Positions 13,801 through 27,103 of a stretch of DNA of 64,000 bases are shown piece after piece; position 1 is the first letter of the stretch; the number at the start of each line of letters is the position of its first letter. Both the position numbers and the translations under genes were made by a program. This stretch comes from Liolophura sinensis (lineage: Eukaryota; Mollusca; Polyplacophora; Chitonida; Chitonidae), in NCBI RefSeq assembly GCF_032854445.1, contig NC_088295.1, forward strand, positions 25,839,385-25,903,384, read 5' to 3'. The notes beneath the pieces are model-generated. The model worked only from the letters and a program-made list of their open reading frames with translations, was not told the DNA's origin and did no database searches.

Positions 13801-15677
13801 GGTCGTGTGATTTGCAACTATTTAAGAATTTAGATGAAGAGTTAAAATTAAACCCTAACTGAGGAAAATTGACAAGAGGATGTACTCCAAAGATTACGTG
13901 CTTGACGGTTTGCCAACACACTGTCGTCCGGAGAGGAGAGAAAACCCAAGTTTGGTAACATAACGTCGAATGTACCGGAAATCATACAGATATTATGACT
14001 TTTGCAACATAGGGTATCTACAGGGCTATTTTTTCCGTTTACAAGCTCATCCATGCGAGTCAAGGCTGTACGGCTGATCTAAACCCACCTCTTTCATTCG
14101 CAGTTGCTTGTTACACACATACTTAGTGGAGAGTGGGAGCTTATAAAGCCGTATTTGTTATAAAGGTGGGAATTTACTTCTGGACCAATGCATCTAACAA
14201 AACTGAGGTTGTTGCTGAATCCGTTGTGCAAGTGCGGTAGGCAATCCATGAAACAAATGACGCGGTATACTTCTAACAAAAGGTCGTGAGCTCTTTTTTT
14301 TCTCGACACGGCCCGGTAGATATCTCCACAATTCCTCTCCTAGTTTATTAACGCCTTTCTTGGCGTTTGACCGGTGGTTGTTAGGAGTCGATGTTAAATC
14401 CGATCAGTAAAAAATCCGGAATGGGGAGTAAATCGCTTTTGACTATCTGAAGTAGAAAACCGGCTGTATTTAAATGAGAAAAAATGTGGTGAGGAAATTA
14501 AACCACATCCTCTCTATAGAAGAGCTGAAGTTACACCTGACCAAGTATTTAAAATGCGCACAGTTATGTTTGGATCAAAAATCGATATGTTAATATCCAG
14601 TTTGACTTGGTTGTAATCAGCCTGGCACATCCCGTCAACCGGTTTACCTGGGCACACGTGCAAGCTATTGTGTTGGGGTGGGTTGACGGGGCCAGTCAAA
14701 GCCACAACCTAAACGAGACACGGGCGCGCAAAGTCTGTTAATAAAGAATAAATAAAAGTGGATTCGGAAGAAAAATCACTGTTAATGCAAGCGAGGAGAT
14801 TGAAATTTGAAGGAGTTTCATACAGGTCACACTTGTGTGCACAACGGGATATTGCTTATTCACGTTTCAGAACCTGCCTATACTTGTAGACCATAGCAAG
14901 AAATCAGTAGTATAGACAGCTCAGAAATACTATCCACAACTTAATTTCCATAATTTCACGCCAGTTAAATTTCACGCGTGTCTCTGCAAACATTTCTTTC
15001 GATGCTTAAAATCAGTTGGTTGCGATTTTACATGCAGTTCTTTACATGCAGCCTTGGTGTACACTCCATCATAAATATACTAACAGAAAATAGATGATTT
15101 CCCTCCCCTCCCAAAAAACAAATCCCACTGCCATCATCAGAGTACAGTTGTGCTATTATCTATAATGTAAGTAAGCTTAATTTTAATAATAATAAATTAG
15201 GCACAATTATGGCGCAATTATGGTAGGCGGAGAAAGGGTGTCACAAAACCCTGTTAGTATTTAGAAATATGTTAATTGTATTCCGTTGAAACAAGTATAT
15301 TTAAAACTTGAAAGTAATGTAAGGACAAAAGTAAATGCCAAATGACCTAACAACGTGATGTTTCAATGTCATGATGTTGTCGTTATGTTAACTGTTCATC
15401 AAATAATATCCAAAATAGGCCGACATGAATATACACTTTTGAAAGTGTACATGTACACATGAGCCGCGTCGGCAAATATATTACCAGGATTTTCCAACTC
15501 ATCATGATTTTGTAACTACTTTTCAGGGGCATATAGCAGTCACTGGATTTTAACACTGACACAGGTTTAAGGGTATAACTTCTTATATCAAGTTGAATAA
15601 AAACGACGTTCAAAAGAAAGTTGAACGAGAAAGTTAAAATAAACCGCAAGGTTAACTTGTTTCAGTGTTAAATTTTG

Positions 15678-16010
15678 TTATATACACAGTGCATGCCAAC
15701 GACTTTATACACCGACATTACTGCTGTTATACACAGTACATGCCAATGACTTTATACACCGGCATCACTGCTGTTAAGCACAGTACATACCAACTACTAT
15801 ACACCGGCATCACTGCTGTTGTACACAGTACATGCCAACGACTTTATACACCGGCATCACTGCTGTTATACACAGCACATGCCAACGACTTTATACACCG
15901 GCATCACTGCTGTTATACACAGTACATGCCAACGACTAAACACCGGCATCACTGCTGTTATACACAATATATGCCAACGACTTTATACACCGGCATCACT
16001 GCTGTTATAT
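15678..16010. repeat. 47-bp minisatellite
   Basis: About seven units of GTTATACACAGTACATGCCA, ACGACTTTATACACCGGCAT, CACTGCT, with small deletions in two of them. The unit is not a multiple of three and has few stops, so it keeps an ORF of 136 codons open in shifting frames; I do not call that a gene. Confidence 0.93.
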
Positions 16011-17870
16011 GGGTTTATGGATATTTAAGGACCCATGTATTAAATTATTATTTGAAACCCGCAGACATGCACTAGATTTGTAAAAGTCTCGTTTTCGCAG
16101 ATGACATGGGCACTGAATTTCCCATGGATACGCCCATTTTAGCAAAATACACAGGTGGTTCACAGAAATTCTAACAGTCTCAAGACGGGTTTGTGACTGC
16201 ATAGAGATGATTCAGATAACATTAAATACCCACTAGCCCGAGTCCATTTGCTGCTGGGGAAGAAGTAGCTCTTCCTTTGTAGGGTCGGCGCACGAAATCT
16301 CCTTTCCCAGCGTTTAATAGTTTTTATTTCTTTCAATGGACTTTCCCACGCCCTATACCTGGGCCGCGGAAGGAAAACAGTGTTTCGGTCAGTGATTTCG
16401 AAGTCTTTGTTCCGAGGGTATACAAGATAGATATTGAAAAAGTCTGACCTGAACGTTGCTTGTCGTCAGCAGATCTCGACCTTAGGCCAAGTCTTAACAA
16501 TGGTATAACAGTAGCATACATCTTGTAGCCGTATGCACAATGTCTGGTGTGCGCGTGGCCACTCTCGCCGTTTGACCAGCGATATGGCTATATAATTATT
16601 ACCCGTGTATACTTTCGCCCGTGTCCGTCTGACCAACATGTTTTAATTATGCTAAACCATATGCCGGTCCATTCAACCTGCTAACAATGCAAACGACCTG
16701 GCTGCAGTTATATTGTGTTTTGAAGCCGATGCTCATTTACGTCCTGTAAAAAAGAGGTTTGAGGAGAAAAAACGAGCACTGAAGGATCCTAGATCAACAT
16801 GTATGAACAACGGAATTCTTTCTTTTTTGTGTGACAAGTGTTTGAAAAAAACTTTAACATTTTGCAATGAAAATCAATTTTTGCACAAACTGCTTTTTTA
16901 ATAATAATAAAAAAGAACTAAACAATATACACGAAAATTGAGTTTTTTTACGTGCACGATTTGTAAGTAAAATTTGAAGTACAATTTTGATAGTACAATA
17001 CAAAAATTGACCAAAGTCAGCCTTTATATTTGCCCCTAAAACCAGTATTCTCTCGCGTGACACACTCCTGGCTAGTTATGTATAGTCTCTCTTACTGTCT
17101 TGTACAATGTATTGCCCTTTACAGTCTTCTTAAATACATGTAACAAGCATATAGTGACCAAAATCACGACAAATTGTTGATCATCAAGCCATCGAATCGG
17201 TGTTCTGTTGGGTCCAAGTGGGGTTCATTTCAAACCTTAAACTAAGACTTGAAGATTTCGAGATTTTGTTTCAATCCTAAAAGTACATTCTGTTTTTTTA
17301 TGTATTAGGTTATAAATTGAATTTCTCTGTTGACCTTTTGTCTCGTGAGCTTGTTGAACTGTTGCTCTAATGCTGATACCTGATTCAAAAGCTTTAAAGG
17401 ATCTGATCCTGGTATAATTACAGCTGATGGTGTTGTTGTGCACAGCGGAGTCATTCCAAATCAGGATTGCGTGTTCCACCCAGGTGACACTCACTGACAC
17501 AGGTGAAAAGTGATAAGGACCGATCTAAAAGGTCAACAGTCTTTTCACACAAATCTCAATCCGTTCTCACAACTACAAACGTTAATGACTTTCTTCGAGT
17601 CTAGATCAAATTGCAGTTCCTTGTACGACGCGTTGGTGAACCTTTTCTATGGTGGGACTATTTGACTGTTTGTAAACCGAGCTGTACAAGACGGTGACAA
17701 AGCCCCTCATTAGTTTTCTTGTGTTACTACACTAAATTGTTGGTTTCATGGGTTACCTACTAGGCATTCTGTCGTCCATATTGTTCCCATGAGAAATTAT
17801 CTCTCCATTTGCCAAAAATACCTTCAACTTGTCAGGGTGATCATAAATCTTTTCGCCATGATCTGAACTT

Positions 17871-17942
17871 CCATAAACTACCCACTGACCATGCCATAAA
17901 CTACCCACTGACCATGCCACAAACTACCCACTGACCATGCCA
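17871..17942. repeat. 23-bp tandem repeat, three copies
   Basis: CCATAAACTACCCACTGACC plus ATG three times, with one T to C change in the third. Confidence 0.95.
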
Positions 17943-18019
17943 CGTAGTCAGCAACACCTGTACAAACTTATCAAACAGTTGCTGTGTTACTGATGGCATG
18001 TTGTAATTTTCTTTTTAAA

Positions 18020-18200
18020 TGCAATCAACATCGCTGCCTTTTTTAACTAATTCTGCTTAAGTGATGTGTTATCTGCTTGATTTACATGAACATGAACAAA
18101 ATAAAACTGTCAAGAGGCCGGTCACGTGTGACCACTTACCAGATATCACACGGTCGTTGTTGCTCTTTTTTTACTCTCCATGCACTCTCCATGTTTTTAA
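18020..18200 (-). repeat. Dispersed repeat R2
   Basis: AACTAATTCTGCTTAAGTGA, then CTGTCAAGAGGCCGGTCACG and TGACCACTTACC, the same landmarks as at 13,632 and 35,220. Confidence 0.55.
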
Positions 18201-18559
18201 TTATACTATATCTGAAAAAGTAGCCTTATTAATCGGTGCACACGCAGAGCAAATTGACTAACAAGCTTCAGTTTTGTTCTGTGCATTAGCCATAGTCATC
18301 ACTTGTCATGGCCACCATCATCACTATCATTACTGAAGTCACTCAGTGGTTATCCTTGTCATCCAAATTATTTACACACCATCATGCATCTAACCATTCA
18401 GTCTTACTCATTGCTATATAGTATCATTCCCTTACCCATTACCATCGTTAATTAATCACTGATATTATTTAATGGAACGTAATTATCAATGTGTTCCATT
18501 AATTGACGCACCCGGGTCGGGTCATACAAAAGATTTTCAATTAAAATGTTATTTTCTAC

Positions 18560-18705
18560 TGCTTGGCTTGGTGCTCAACACTGAGAGGTTAGAGCAAGGA
18601 AACGTGACTGCTTAGCCCGGTGTCAGTGTAATGTGACTGGGTGGGGTGTCTTGTGTCATCGGCATGATGCTTCAGTGAGTGACGGCAGCACTTTGGCGAC
18701 GTGGA
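18560..18705 (-). repeat. Dispersed repeat R3
   Basis: Reverse complement reads CACTGAAGCATCATGCCGAT, GACACCCCACCCAGTCACAT, TGACACCGGGCTAAGCAGTC, matching the copies in introns of the mannosidase genes. Confidence 0.65.
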
Positions 18706-21700
18706 CTCGCCCTGTCACAAGAAAACACAGCATATGTACCAAGACCTAATGACTCTTCGTCGTTATATTACTGATTTTTTTAAGTGCGAAGTAAAACCCC
18801 TTGACACATTCATGCTGATGAGAATTCTTGTTGTGTTATCAATAATTATAATTAATATCCTCGGCACCAAAAGTCTTAACCGCAGAACTTACTGTTAGAT
18901 TAAATTACACAGATATGTAGGCTCTGTAACCAATTTTTTTTTTTTAACTAAGGACATTAAAGCGGATTACTGAGTGATTACTAATATTATTCTTCTAACA
19001 GGAAACACAATCAAAAACACATTCAGTAAAATGCATCAATTTCAACGAAGCCTTCCCTCGATCACATTCAGGCGGATCTACTTACCTTTAAGAAAAAGTC
19101 CAGAATAGTATTTTAGCTGTTGAATTATAATTATTACGTCACAGCTTGTTGAAAGTTGCTGCAAAAACGATTCCGTTCAGTCCATGTATGACTTTCTGTG
19201 CAATGCCAAAATGGTGACACCATGTTATAACCAAACCCGAATATTCTTACACATTTCTGAATGTTATGTAGCCACTGTTTACTAAGAAATTAATTTATAT
19301 TTTTTCTAGGGTTAAGAATGCTGATGAATATATTCTTACATTCTCACATATATTCTATAACTATACCTCGAGCGTTTGAACACTGTATACGGGATCAAGC
19401 GCAGATGGTTATCATTTGTAACAACATGACGAGGTAATGTCAGCCCCACTCAGTAATTTTGATCCACTCTGTGATAAAAATCTTCTTATAGCCGAGTAAA
19501 AGCTTTTCAATGTTGATGTCTGGAAATTTATAAAACTATGGACCCAAATATTTAATAGCCTTAAAATTTTAGATTCACATATTTATACGCTAGGCAAGTC
19601 GCGCATCGGGGTCCGGCTAAATACTATAGGAGCCAATCAATCGCTTTGTATGTCCTACAGGGTGTAGGTTTGCACCGAAAATATAGGCCAACGTTCTGCA
19701 CCCAACTAAAACCCTCCTCGTGTGTTAAATGACAGACATCTTCAGTTAAACCTGACTCCATTCCAGTCTTGAGGTAATAAATTACAATGGATGGGAAGTA
19801 GAAGTGTCGGTTTTATTGCGGGACGACATCTGTAAGTATGAATGAATCGTGCTTTCATAGCACCCACAAAAACGCTAACAAGTTAGCTTAGAAACGCCTG
19901 GGTGCCTGTACACAAAACCATGTGAAAAGTATATCCTCAGTCATTTGTTAGACCTGTACATCTCAGTATGTAGATTGACATGAGGGCCTCTGGTTGTAAC
20001 CTAGGATGATCTGGACTACATTCCCACGGTCGTGTTCCCTTGACGTAAAGAGGAGTAACGCTTTCAAAAACTACATACGACAAGTGGTAGGTAATTTGGT
20101 TTAAAATATAATTCTATTGGTAGTCTTCAAACTATTACTGTTTCGTTGACTACTCATACTGTTTGGCACTATCTCCTGACAGTGTTCGCTATATGCTTTA
20201 TTTGTCACAGTGTAAATTTTTAAACTGTTTACCTCAATACTTTTGTATGTTTTCAAAAAAAGGTAATACATGACAATGTAAGAAATACTACAAGCAGAAA
20301 ATCTACCGATTTACTAACAAGCTTCCATAATGAGGAACCGAGTCCATTATCCTGTTTCGTCAACGAGTTATACAGAATCATACATCGGTGTTTTCTTACC
20401 GATCAGACTACAAGCGATGCTTGTTTTTTTGTTGTCGTTTTTTTTTTTTGTTTTGTTTTTTTTTTTGAGAAATTATATGTTTGTATGTCGACTTGTCTGA
20501 ATTTCTGACAAGCTCTTGACATTTGAAATTATAGAGTGGATCCTTCTAGGCTGTTGCATCTGATGTGTACATCCTTACATGGCTAACTCTTTTCTTCTGT
20601 ACTATCTGCTAAAACGAGTCCATTCCAACGTTTGCTTTTTGCACTTGTGGACATATTGAAGACAAGGTCGGTTTTGTGAATGATTACCCGATAAGATTAT
20701 ATGAACAAGGATTGTCTCAGTGGAACACAATGGGTTATTTTCTACTGAAAGGAGGAGGTGTATGCTCGTAGGTTCGGATGTCGCTGGCTATATCTAAGAT
20801 GTTCAACCGGTTACCTCTGCACCACCATGCGCCACCCGCCTCACCCCACCTATGTCGTATATAGTCTACAGACCTACTACAGTATATCATGTATGTGTAT
20901 GATAGCAACCCTGATCAATTACCAAAACATTGCATTCCAGTTCAAGTAAGTATTAATGCGAAAGTTAAGAACGTGAGTGAAGTTATAAGTCCGCATGCGG
21001 TTCACACTTAGCAGTTCAATAATCAACAGGTTCAATATTTCTATAAATATATATTTGGCTAATCTCCATTAATATTGTAAGTACAGACTTCATACTTGGT
21101 ATATTGATGACGCTTATTTCGGGCTATCCACACTGAGAAGCAACAGAAACGATACATGTTAAACTCGATTATAGTTGTCTGCGTTGGGCATGTACGCGGA
21201 CTTTGTCCTAAAGGACACGATGGTATGTCCCTGAACACTTAGTTCTTTTGTGGGACAAAGATACAGTTTATCTACTTGCTAACTGCAGTTTACATGCACA
21301 AGTTCATGTACCTGTAGTATTTATAGTGTTAAAATGATTTTAAAGGTAAATAAATTTTAGGAACTGTATTACGTATTTTGAGCGGTAACACGTGCACATA
21401 CGAGAGTGGTATATTGTGAAAGATAAATTTTTTGAGCTATTCTAAAATAATATCCAAAATTCGACCGGATTTATGTTGATCGACATTTTAGCAATCTCCA
21501 CTTCTTTGAACAACAAGCAAATAAATCAAATAATACGTTTAAAAACATGATCTTGACAGCGGTAGGTATGGCCAGCGGTATACTGTACTTATGTTACTGA
21601 GGGCGTGGACGGAGTAGTAGAGCTCACGCAAGTGGTTTGATAACTATGTCAGCAAATTCACCAGCCCAGAGAATAGCGCGACAGCATACGAACGGTTGAT

Positions 21701-22051
21701 TAGGCCGTGGATAGTGACGCATTTGTCTTACATTGGAATGTTTGTAGGTAAGTGAAAGCGGGACATGAAGGATGTTCATCTGATGTGATAATGGGCAGTA
21801 CGACGTCAAAACACCGGTGTCAGAATCTGCCAGGTTCAGGGATAATAACAGATCACCATCTTTTAGCATTTCAAATTACCATACATGCAATATTCCATGA
21901 GGCCTTTCACATATATGTAAGAATTATACTACTTCAGAATTATGCTGGATCTTCCCCTTTTATTATGGATATGTGGGGTTTAGTATACTGACATCAAATC
22001 TCAACTGAAATCACGCAATCTATATAGAGCAATTTTTAAAATGGTACTATG

Positions 22052-22446
22052 GGGAGATCACGGGTTCGAATCTATGCGTGGAATCTGACCTTCGTATACT
22101 TGCCGTCAACCAATAAGGACGTTCCAGGTAAATAATCGCAAGGCCATTTACCAAAACGACGTATAACACAAGCCACCAAAAAACTAAGAAAGCATGTAAA
22201 GTACGAAAACAGGTCGGAGTCTTGCAGAGAGAAATAGACAAAAGTTTTCAATAATGTTGGAAAGACGCAAGGTATTATCCAGGCGACTGAGTGAAATCAG
22301 TATTCAAATTATGTATCATCCTAGAATATAAGTCTTCAATAACAAAATATGCATCTCGGTTGTGCTATTAATTGCAACTGTTCATACATCCAACGTGGCG
22401 ATCTAATTCAAAACGATGGATACACAAGGCCCTAGCCCCGGGTCAA
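22052..22446 (+). repeat. Dispersed repeat R1, copy c, longest
   Basis: Begins GATCACGGGTTCGAATC, which has the form of a tRNA T-arm (pol III box B), and runs through the R1 landmarks to CCCCGGGTCAA. The box-B-like start suggests a SINE-type origin, but I see no clear box A. Confidence 0.75.
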
Positions 22447-22459
22447 TAGGTGCTGAATA

Positions 22460-22690
22460 TTATTATATAATAAAAGACTACAGCACAGAGAGTAAAACCA
22501 GAGCGACGACAAAGAAATAATTGGAAAAATAGTGTCACATAACCGGTGAAATACGCCCTCTTGCCAATTTAACTTAGTTATGGTTTTTGTCTAACTGTCC
22601 ATGTAAATGCTTACATAGTAGCAAAGTACACGTCCCCTAGCACCATGGCTTAAGCAGAATTAGATTTTAAAATGCAACGTTATTGGTGTA
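22460..22690 (+). repeat. Dispersed repeat R2
   Basis: CAGCACAGAGAGTAAAACC, CCTCTTGCCAATTTAACTTA, CTAACTGTCCATGTAAATGC, CACCATGGCTTAAGCAGAAT. Follows an R1 copy. Confidence 0.6.
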
Positions 22691-23013
22691 GAGTTCATTC
22701 ATGTCACAGCCACGTACCAGAGATCGTGAATTCAAGCTTCTGCTCTTATCCGGGGCTAAGTTTATAGGTGTTTAATAGGTTCATCAGTGTACCAGAGATC
22801 ACAGATTCAAGTCCAGCTCAGATCCAGAGCAGGTGTATAGGTGTTCAGAATATTGAGTTCATTCATGAAGTAGCCACGTTCCAGAGATCACGGGCTCGAC
22901 TCTCGCTGTAATCCGGAGAAGGTTTGTAGATGCTTAATGTGTTGAATACACACAACAGCGACGCAGCAGAGATTGTGGCTTCGATTTTCTCTCCAATCCG
23001 GAGCACTTTATAT
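22691..23013. repeat. Array of four box-B-bearing units
   Basis: Four imperfect units of about 70-90 bp at about 22691, 22779, 22855 and 22944. Each has an AGAGATCACGGGCTCGACTC-like core (tRNA T-arm shape), then ATCCGGAG and in three of them a GTATAGGTGTT-like end. The core resembles the 5' end of the long R1 copy just upstream. Confidence 0.6.
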
Positions 23014-24039
23014 TTTTTCTTAGACACTACTGGAACCGAATTGCAGATATAGATAACTAACAAGGCAATTCAGTGCTAATTTATGAAGTATATATAATTA
23101 CACATTACATAATAATTTACAGCCACATCTCCACCGTATACGCATATAGTACTCCACTTACAATAGTCAGCAAAGAGGATACGATGATTATACAAGGGAT
23201 TGTGCAGGTTACGTTTGGTTTATATTTGTAGTCTTTAAGAAAAAGGAAAACACGTAATCAAGATTTTCTAGACTGGGTATAAAGACTATATGGTGAGATG
23301 ACAAATAAATATAAAGTTTTCAGTGGAAATTAATTCTAATTGCACGTCTCATGAATTTATTTTTACGTAAGTATTTACACCTACCCAATACTGTCCAATG
23401 TAGCAAGAGCCAGGTGAGAAATACAGAGTGAATTTTTATTTGCAGAATTCGTTTCACTCTTTTCAATTATTAAAGTAGTTTTATAGTATCTTCACGGCTG
23501 GCTGATGTCCTTCGTCGGTCACCAGGCGTGTGTCAAGCTCGGGGCTGGGGGGATCCTATGGGTAACATCCTAACCCGCCACGCACCCCACCTGTTGTTAC
23601 AGAAGGTAAAGAGAATACCAAATGAAAGAAACTCTGCTAACTACCTCGGGAAACTCCGCCCAGCTTTTATGCCGCCCATACATCGTGCTAACAGGACGGT
23701 GGAGATCAGAGAGGGGCAACCAGACAGTTTGAGAACAGAAGTGAAATTCTAGAACAGACGTTCTTCGAGAGTTATAGATGTACCTATGTAGTATGATGAT
23801 GGGTGATCGCTGCGTTGATGCTTAGAGAGTCATAAAGATAGTACGGGAAATAGCTATGGTGTGTGACGGTGAGCAGACTTGCGACAGCCTCAGGTGGGGA
23901 GAGGGAGACGGAATGCATCAGCCAGCTGTACACGTGTCATACAATCTTTTCGTGGTTGCAACATCTGTACATAAGAATGTACTAATACAAATCACTGAGA
24001 AATATTAACGCTTTCCGGGGCTTAATTTTCTGTCCTTAT

Positions 24040-24215
24040 AATATAAAAGACTGTAGCATACATAGTAATCCCGGAGCAGTAAGACAATGGCATATGGCCA
24101 CACGTATTCTCTTGTCAATTTACATCAGATAGCACAATGGCTTAAACAGAATTAGGTTAAAAATGCAGTGACTTTAGTTGCAGTTTATTAGACGTCATTG
24201 GTTACTTTCTATAAT
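24040..24215 (+). repeat. Dispersed repeat R2
   Basis: TATTCTCTTGTCAATTTACA, CACAATGGCTTAAACAGAAT, then TTAGTTGCAGTTTATTAGAC and GTCATTGG. Confidence 0.6.
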
Positions 24216-25654
24216 CAGATATCAGGTGTCTGGTATCAAGACTTACGCGACGACGTTTTGTCATTTTTCTTGCCTGATGTAAAATCATTCTCACAGTTAA
24301 ATACATAAAAGCTCTTGCATTTCTCATATATATGAGTCGAAAATGAATCAGTTTAATTTTGAAAATAATAGAAGAAAAATTTCGACATCTTATACCAAAG
24401 TATTCAAATGATGCAGGCAGTGTGAAAAAAAAGAGAGAGCGGCATGCACCAGAGGGAAAATCTGGTGTTAATTATAAGGCCACCATAGGCAGGTGAAAAT
24501 TTGACCCAGTGCAATTTGCATATTCGAATTAATTGACACCTTATTAATCTTCTTAGTTTTGCGAGTTGTGAGTTTAACAAGTTTAGGGCGGGGTCATTTG
24601 AGTGTATTTGTGATCAGTTTTAGGGGGCTCGTCATTCGAGTCGTGTGTCGGGGGTTGACTCCTGACCCGTTGTATTGACAACTGTCAGGAACAAGGCCTA
24701 AATTAACGAGTCATTACTAACGGATTATTTTAGGTGTCTTTCAGTACCATCCTAAGTTTCCTGTACGACTTCTTCTTCTCCATGTGAAGCTGTTTATTTT
24801 ATATTCCTCTTATGCTGGGGTAAATTTACAATATGTCAGTATAATGGTATTAGTGGAACTGATTGTGGTCTGTATTTTCCCTCATCGCTTTACCAACAAA
24901 GGCCGGACTGAAGGTAATGAGGTTTGCGAAGGCCCCTGGGACAATGGTGAAATCCCAGGGGGATTTTAATAGAGAGAGACCCCGACTCACCTGCGGCTAT
25001 TGTCACTCAAGCGCTGCCCAGTGCACCCGCCAGCGCGGACCGCTCAGAGAGCCACACAGGATAGGAACCGATCGCATTTGAGAGTTCGCGTCGGGCCGAT
25101 CAGAAAGCACTTTGGCTGAACAGAAGCAGTTGTCCCTCTGTCCGTCAATTACCTGTGCTACCCTATTATTAAAACTGAGATCATATCTCATTCTTTTGGT
25201 CCTAACTGCACCAAATTGCAATCGGTTCCTGTTTAAATGAACTGCTTCAAGTGGTTATAGCGATTACCTGGTAATTAACCGTGGTGTTCTCTTATACACT
25301 GACTAAACTGCAGGAAAATTGGTATGAAGTGACCATTCAGAATACCTTGAACTCTGAAAAAAAAATCAAAACCTGAGCTAATGTTAAATTGATATATATG
25401 TTTCTGGATATGACAAAGTAAAAAATAAAAGCAAATCAGTTGGTCATTATGCCAATTTTGCCACGTTCACGCGGTGGGAATTTTGCTCTTTGAACAGTCA
25501 AATGAAATAGAGCAAGCTGTTTTTTTCTCGTCTTGTACCGGTTGGCTAAAATCAAACAGACAGATCACGCGTTAAAATTTCTGTTAAATTCCGCAAGTAG
25601 GCATCTCAAATCGCGCCAAGGTAAACTGTGCTTTGGCATGTATACGCTTAGGTC

Positions 25655-25813
25655 TGTTGGCCGTATTTGGGAGGGTCTTGCAGCCACCTGCAGATAGTCG
25701 TGGGTTTCCCCCAGGCTCTGCCCGGTTTCCTCCCACCATAATGCTGGCCGCCGTCGTATAAGTGAAATATTCTTGAGTACGGCTTAAAACACCAAATAAA
25801 ATAAATAAATAAC
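25655..25813 (+). mobile_element. V-SINE (RUDI-like), 5'-truncated
   Basis: GGCTCTGCCCGGTTTCCTCC core, ATGCTGGCCGCCGTCGTATA, AAATATTCTTGAGTACGGCT and an AATAAATAAATAA tail. Confidence 0.8.
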
Positions 25814-26828
25814 TATAATAGGCCTATTATTATATGAGTCGATCAGTAACAAAGCCTTTCTACTCGATTCATTGTCGAAATGAAAAAAGTCCTTATTGCA
25901 AATATTCTCTGACTGGCAAGTACAGAATTTAAGCTGAGCCCAACATTTCAAATCGCAGACCCGTGAAACAAAAAAAAAGACGAACAAATACTCGATTCGA
26001 AGAGTATACCATGTACAAATTTATTATCGATCTAATATAGCAGTGTAGGGTCGTTCAGGAGAAAAAATTGGCCAGTCCAGCAATGCACATGTCCGAAGTT
26101 GTTATCGCTCACCATCGCCTCTATTCATCTGTCCAGTTAAAATCGACTCGTTTAGACAGCACATAGATAGCCAGCACCTAAAGGTGTCTCCCATGACAAA
26201 GAAACCCGCTCCACTCGGCCATTTCAACCAATTCCCCCCAGACTTGTTGACAGCTAACCAAAAAAATCTATCAGCGAACTGAGAACAGGTTGAGACAACA
26301 TGGCCGCGTATAGCTGATAAGCATCTCCTAAATGGCAGCTCGCCGGGTGAAAATTTGCAATTTTAGAGGATTTAATGTCTCAATCAGACAACAGGTAAAG
26401 AGTTCGGAAAAGGTCTTTTATACCCATTTTAAAGAACTCGCTAATCACCACTAAACCCCATAGTGCGTCTCATCTCCCGTGTTCAAGTTAATGAAAACTG
26501 ATATGCATCTATTTTCTGAGATTCTATCCTTTCTGCTTCATTTTTATTCGCTTTCAGAAGATTCTTTCTTGTTTATCACCCACCTTATTAAGACGTTAAC
26601 AAGTTCAACTTTGATCAGGCAATTTGTAGATGTTCCACTCTTCCTATTTCTGGGGCCTCAACTGGTGACAATTGGCAATCGACAATGGACGTTTACGCAG
26701 TCTAACGTACTTTGATGACCGATTATCTTCTACACCAATATGGTGTGTATATCTATGTCACATGTGGACTTTGCCAAAGGTCGGTAATTATCACCTGCCC
26801 TATACATTTCGGTGATACAGAGAACTGA

Positions 26829-26898
26829 CACCATCGTATAAATCCACCTTCTTGAGCATTGCGTTAAACAACTTTAAAATAAATAAAAAAATAAATAA
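26829..26898 (+). mobile_element. V-SINE 3' fragment
   Basis: Only the 3' part remains: ACACCATCGTATAAAT, CTTCTTGAGCATTGCGTTAA and an AAATAAATAAAAAAATAAAT tail. Confidence 0.55.
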
Positions 26899-27058
26899 CT
26901 TAATTCTTATCAGGCAGTTGAAGCTGCTAGCGTTAACCGTAGAAACTGGTTTAAGCAGGCTGACTTTGTCAAATTAACGGTACAGTTTTACCGCAGGCCA
27001 TTTCCGTTTAATTAATAAACGGGTGCACATCAAATCGGTCATTAAAGATTCTTTGTGT

Positions 27059-27103
27059 GTCACATAAATCACGTGATTTATGAAATCACGTGATTTATGT
27101 GAC
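27059..27103. repeat. Perfect hairpin, 21-bp arms, 3-nt loop
   Basis: GTCACATAAATCACGTGATTT, ATG, and its exact reverse complement. Each arm contains CACGTG. Overlaps a 30-bp direct repeat at about 27,091-27,150 ending TTGTTTTCATGAACTCC. Confidence 0.95.

Larger units (their letters stand above)
11108..15677. other. No supported gene
   Basis: Apart from the doubtful reverse-transcriptase relic at 12,195 and the R2 copy at 13,632, nothing recognisable. A G/T-rich low-complexity stretch lies at 13,587-13,633. Confidence 0.5.
16011..22051. other. No supported gene
   Basis: Holds the 23-bp repeat at 17,871, an R2 copy, an R3 copy and T-rich runs at 20,424-20,467. A 10-bp-arm hairpin (TTAATGGAAC and its complement) sits near 18,469-18,502. 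No exon recognised. Confidence 0.5.

Noticed and set aside
14633-14692. Inverted repeat CCCGTCAACC / GGTTGACGGG
   Set aside because: Only 10-bp arms with a loop of about 40 nt; expected by chance in a window of this size.
15665-16075. 136-codon ORF rich in YT, HRHHCC and MP motifs
   Set aside because: It is the 47-bp minisatellite read in rotating frames; no start context, splice sites or homology.
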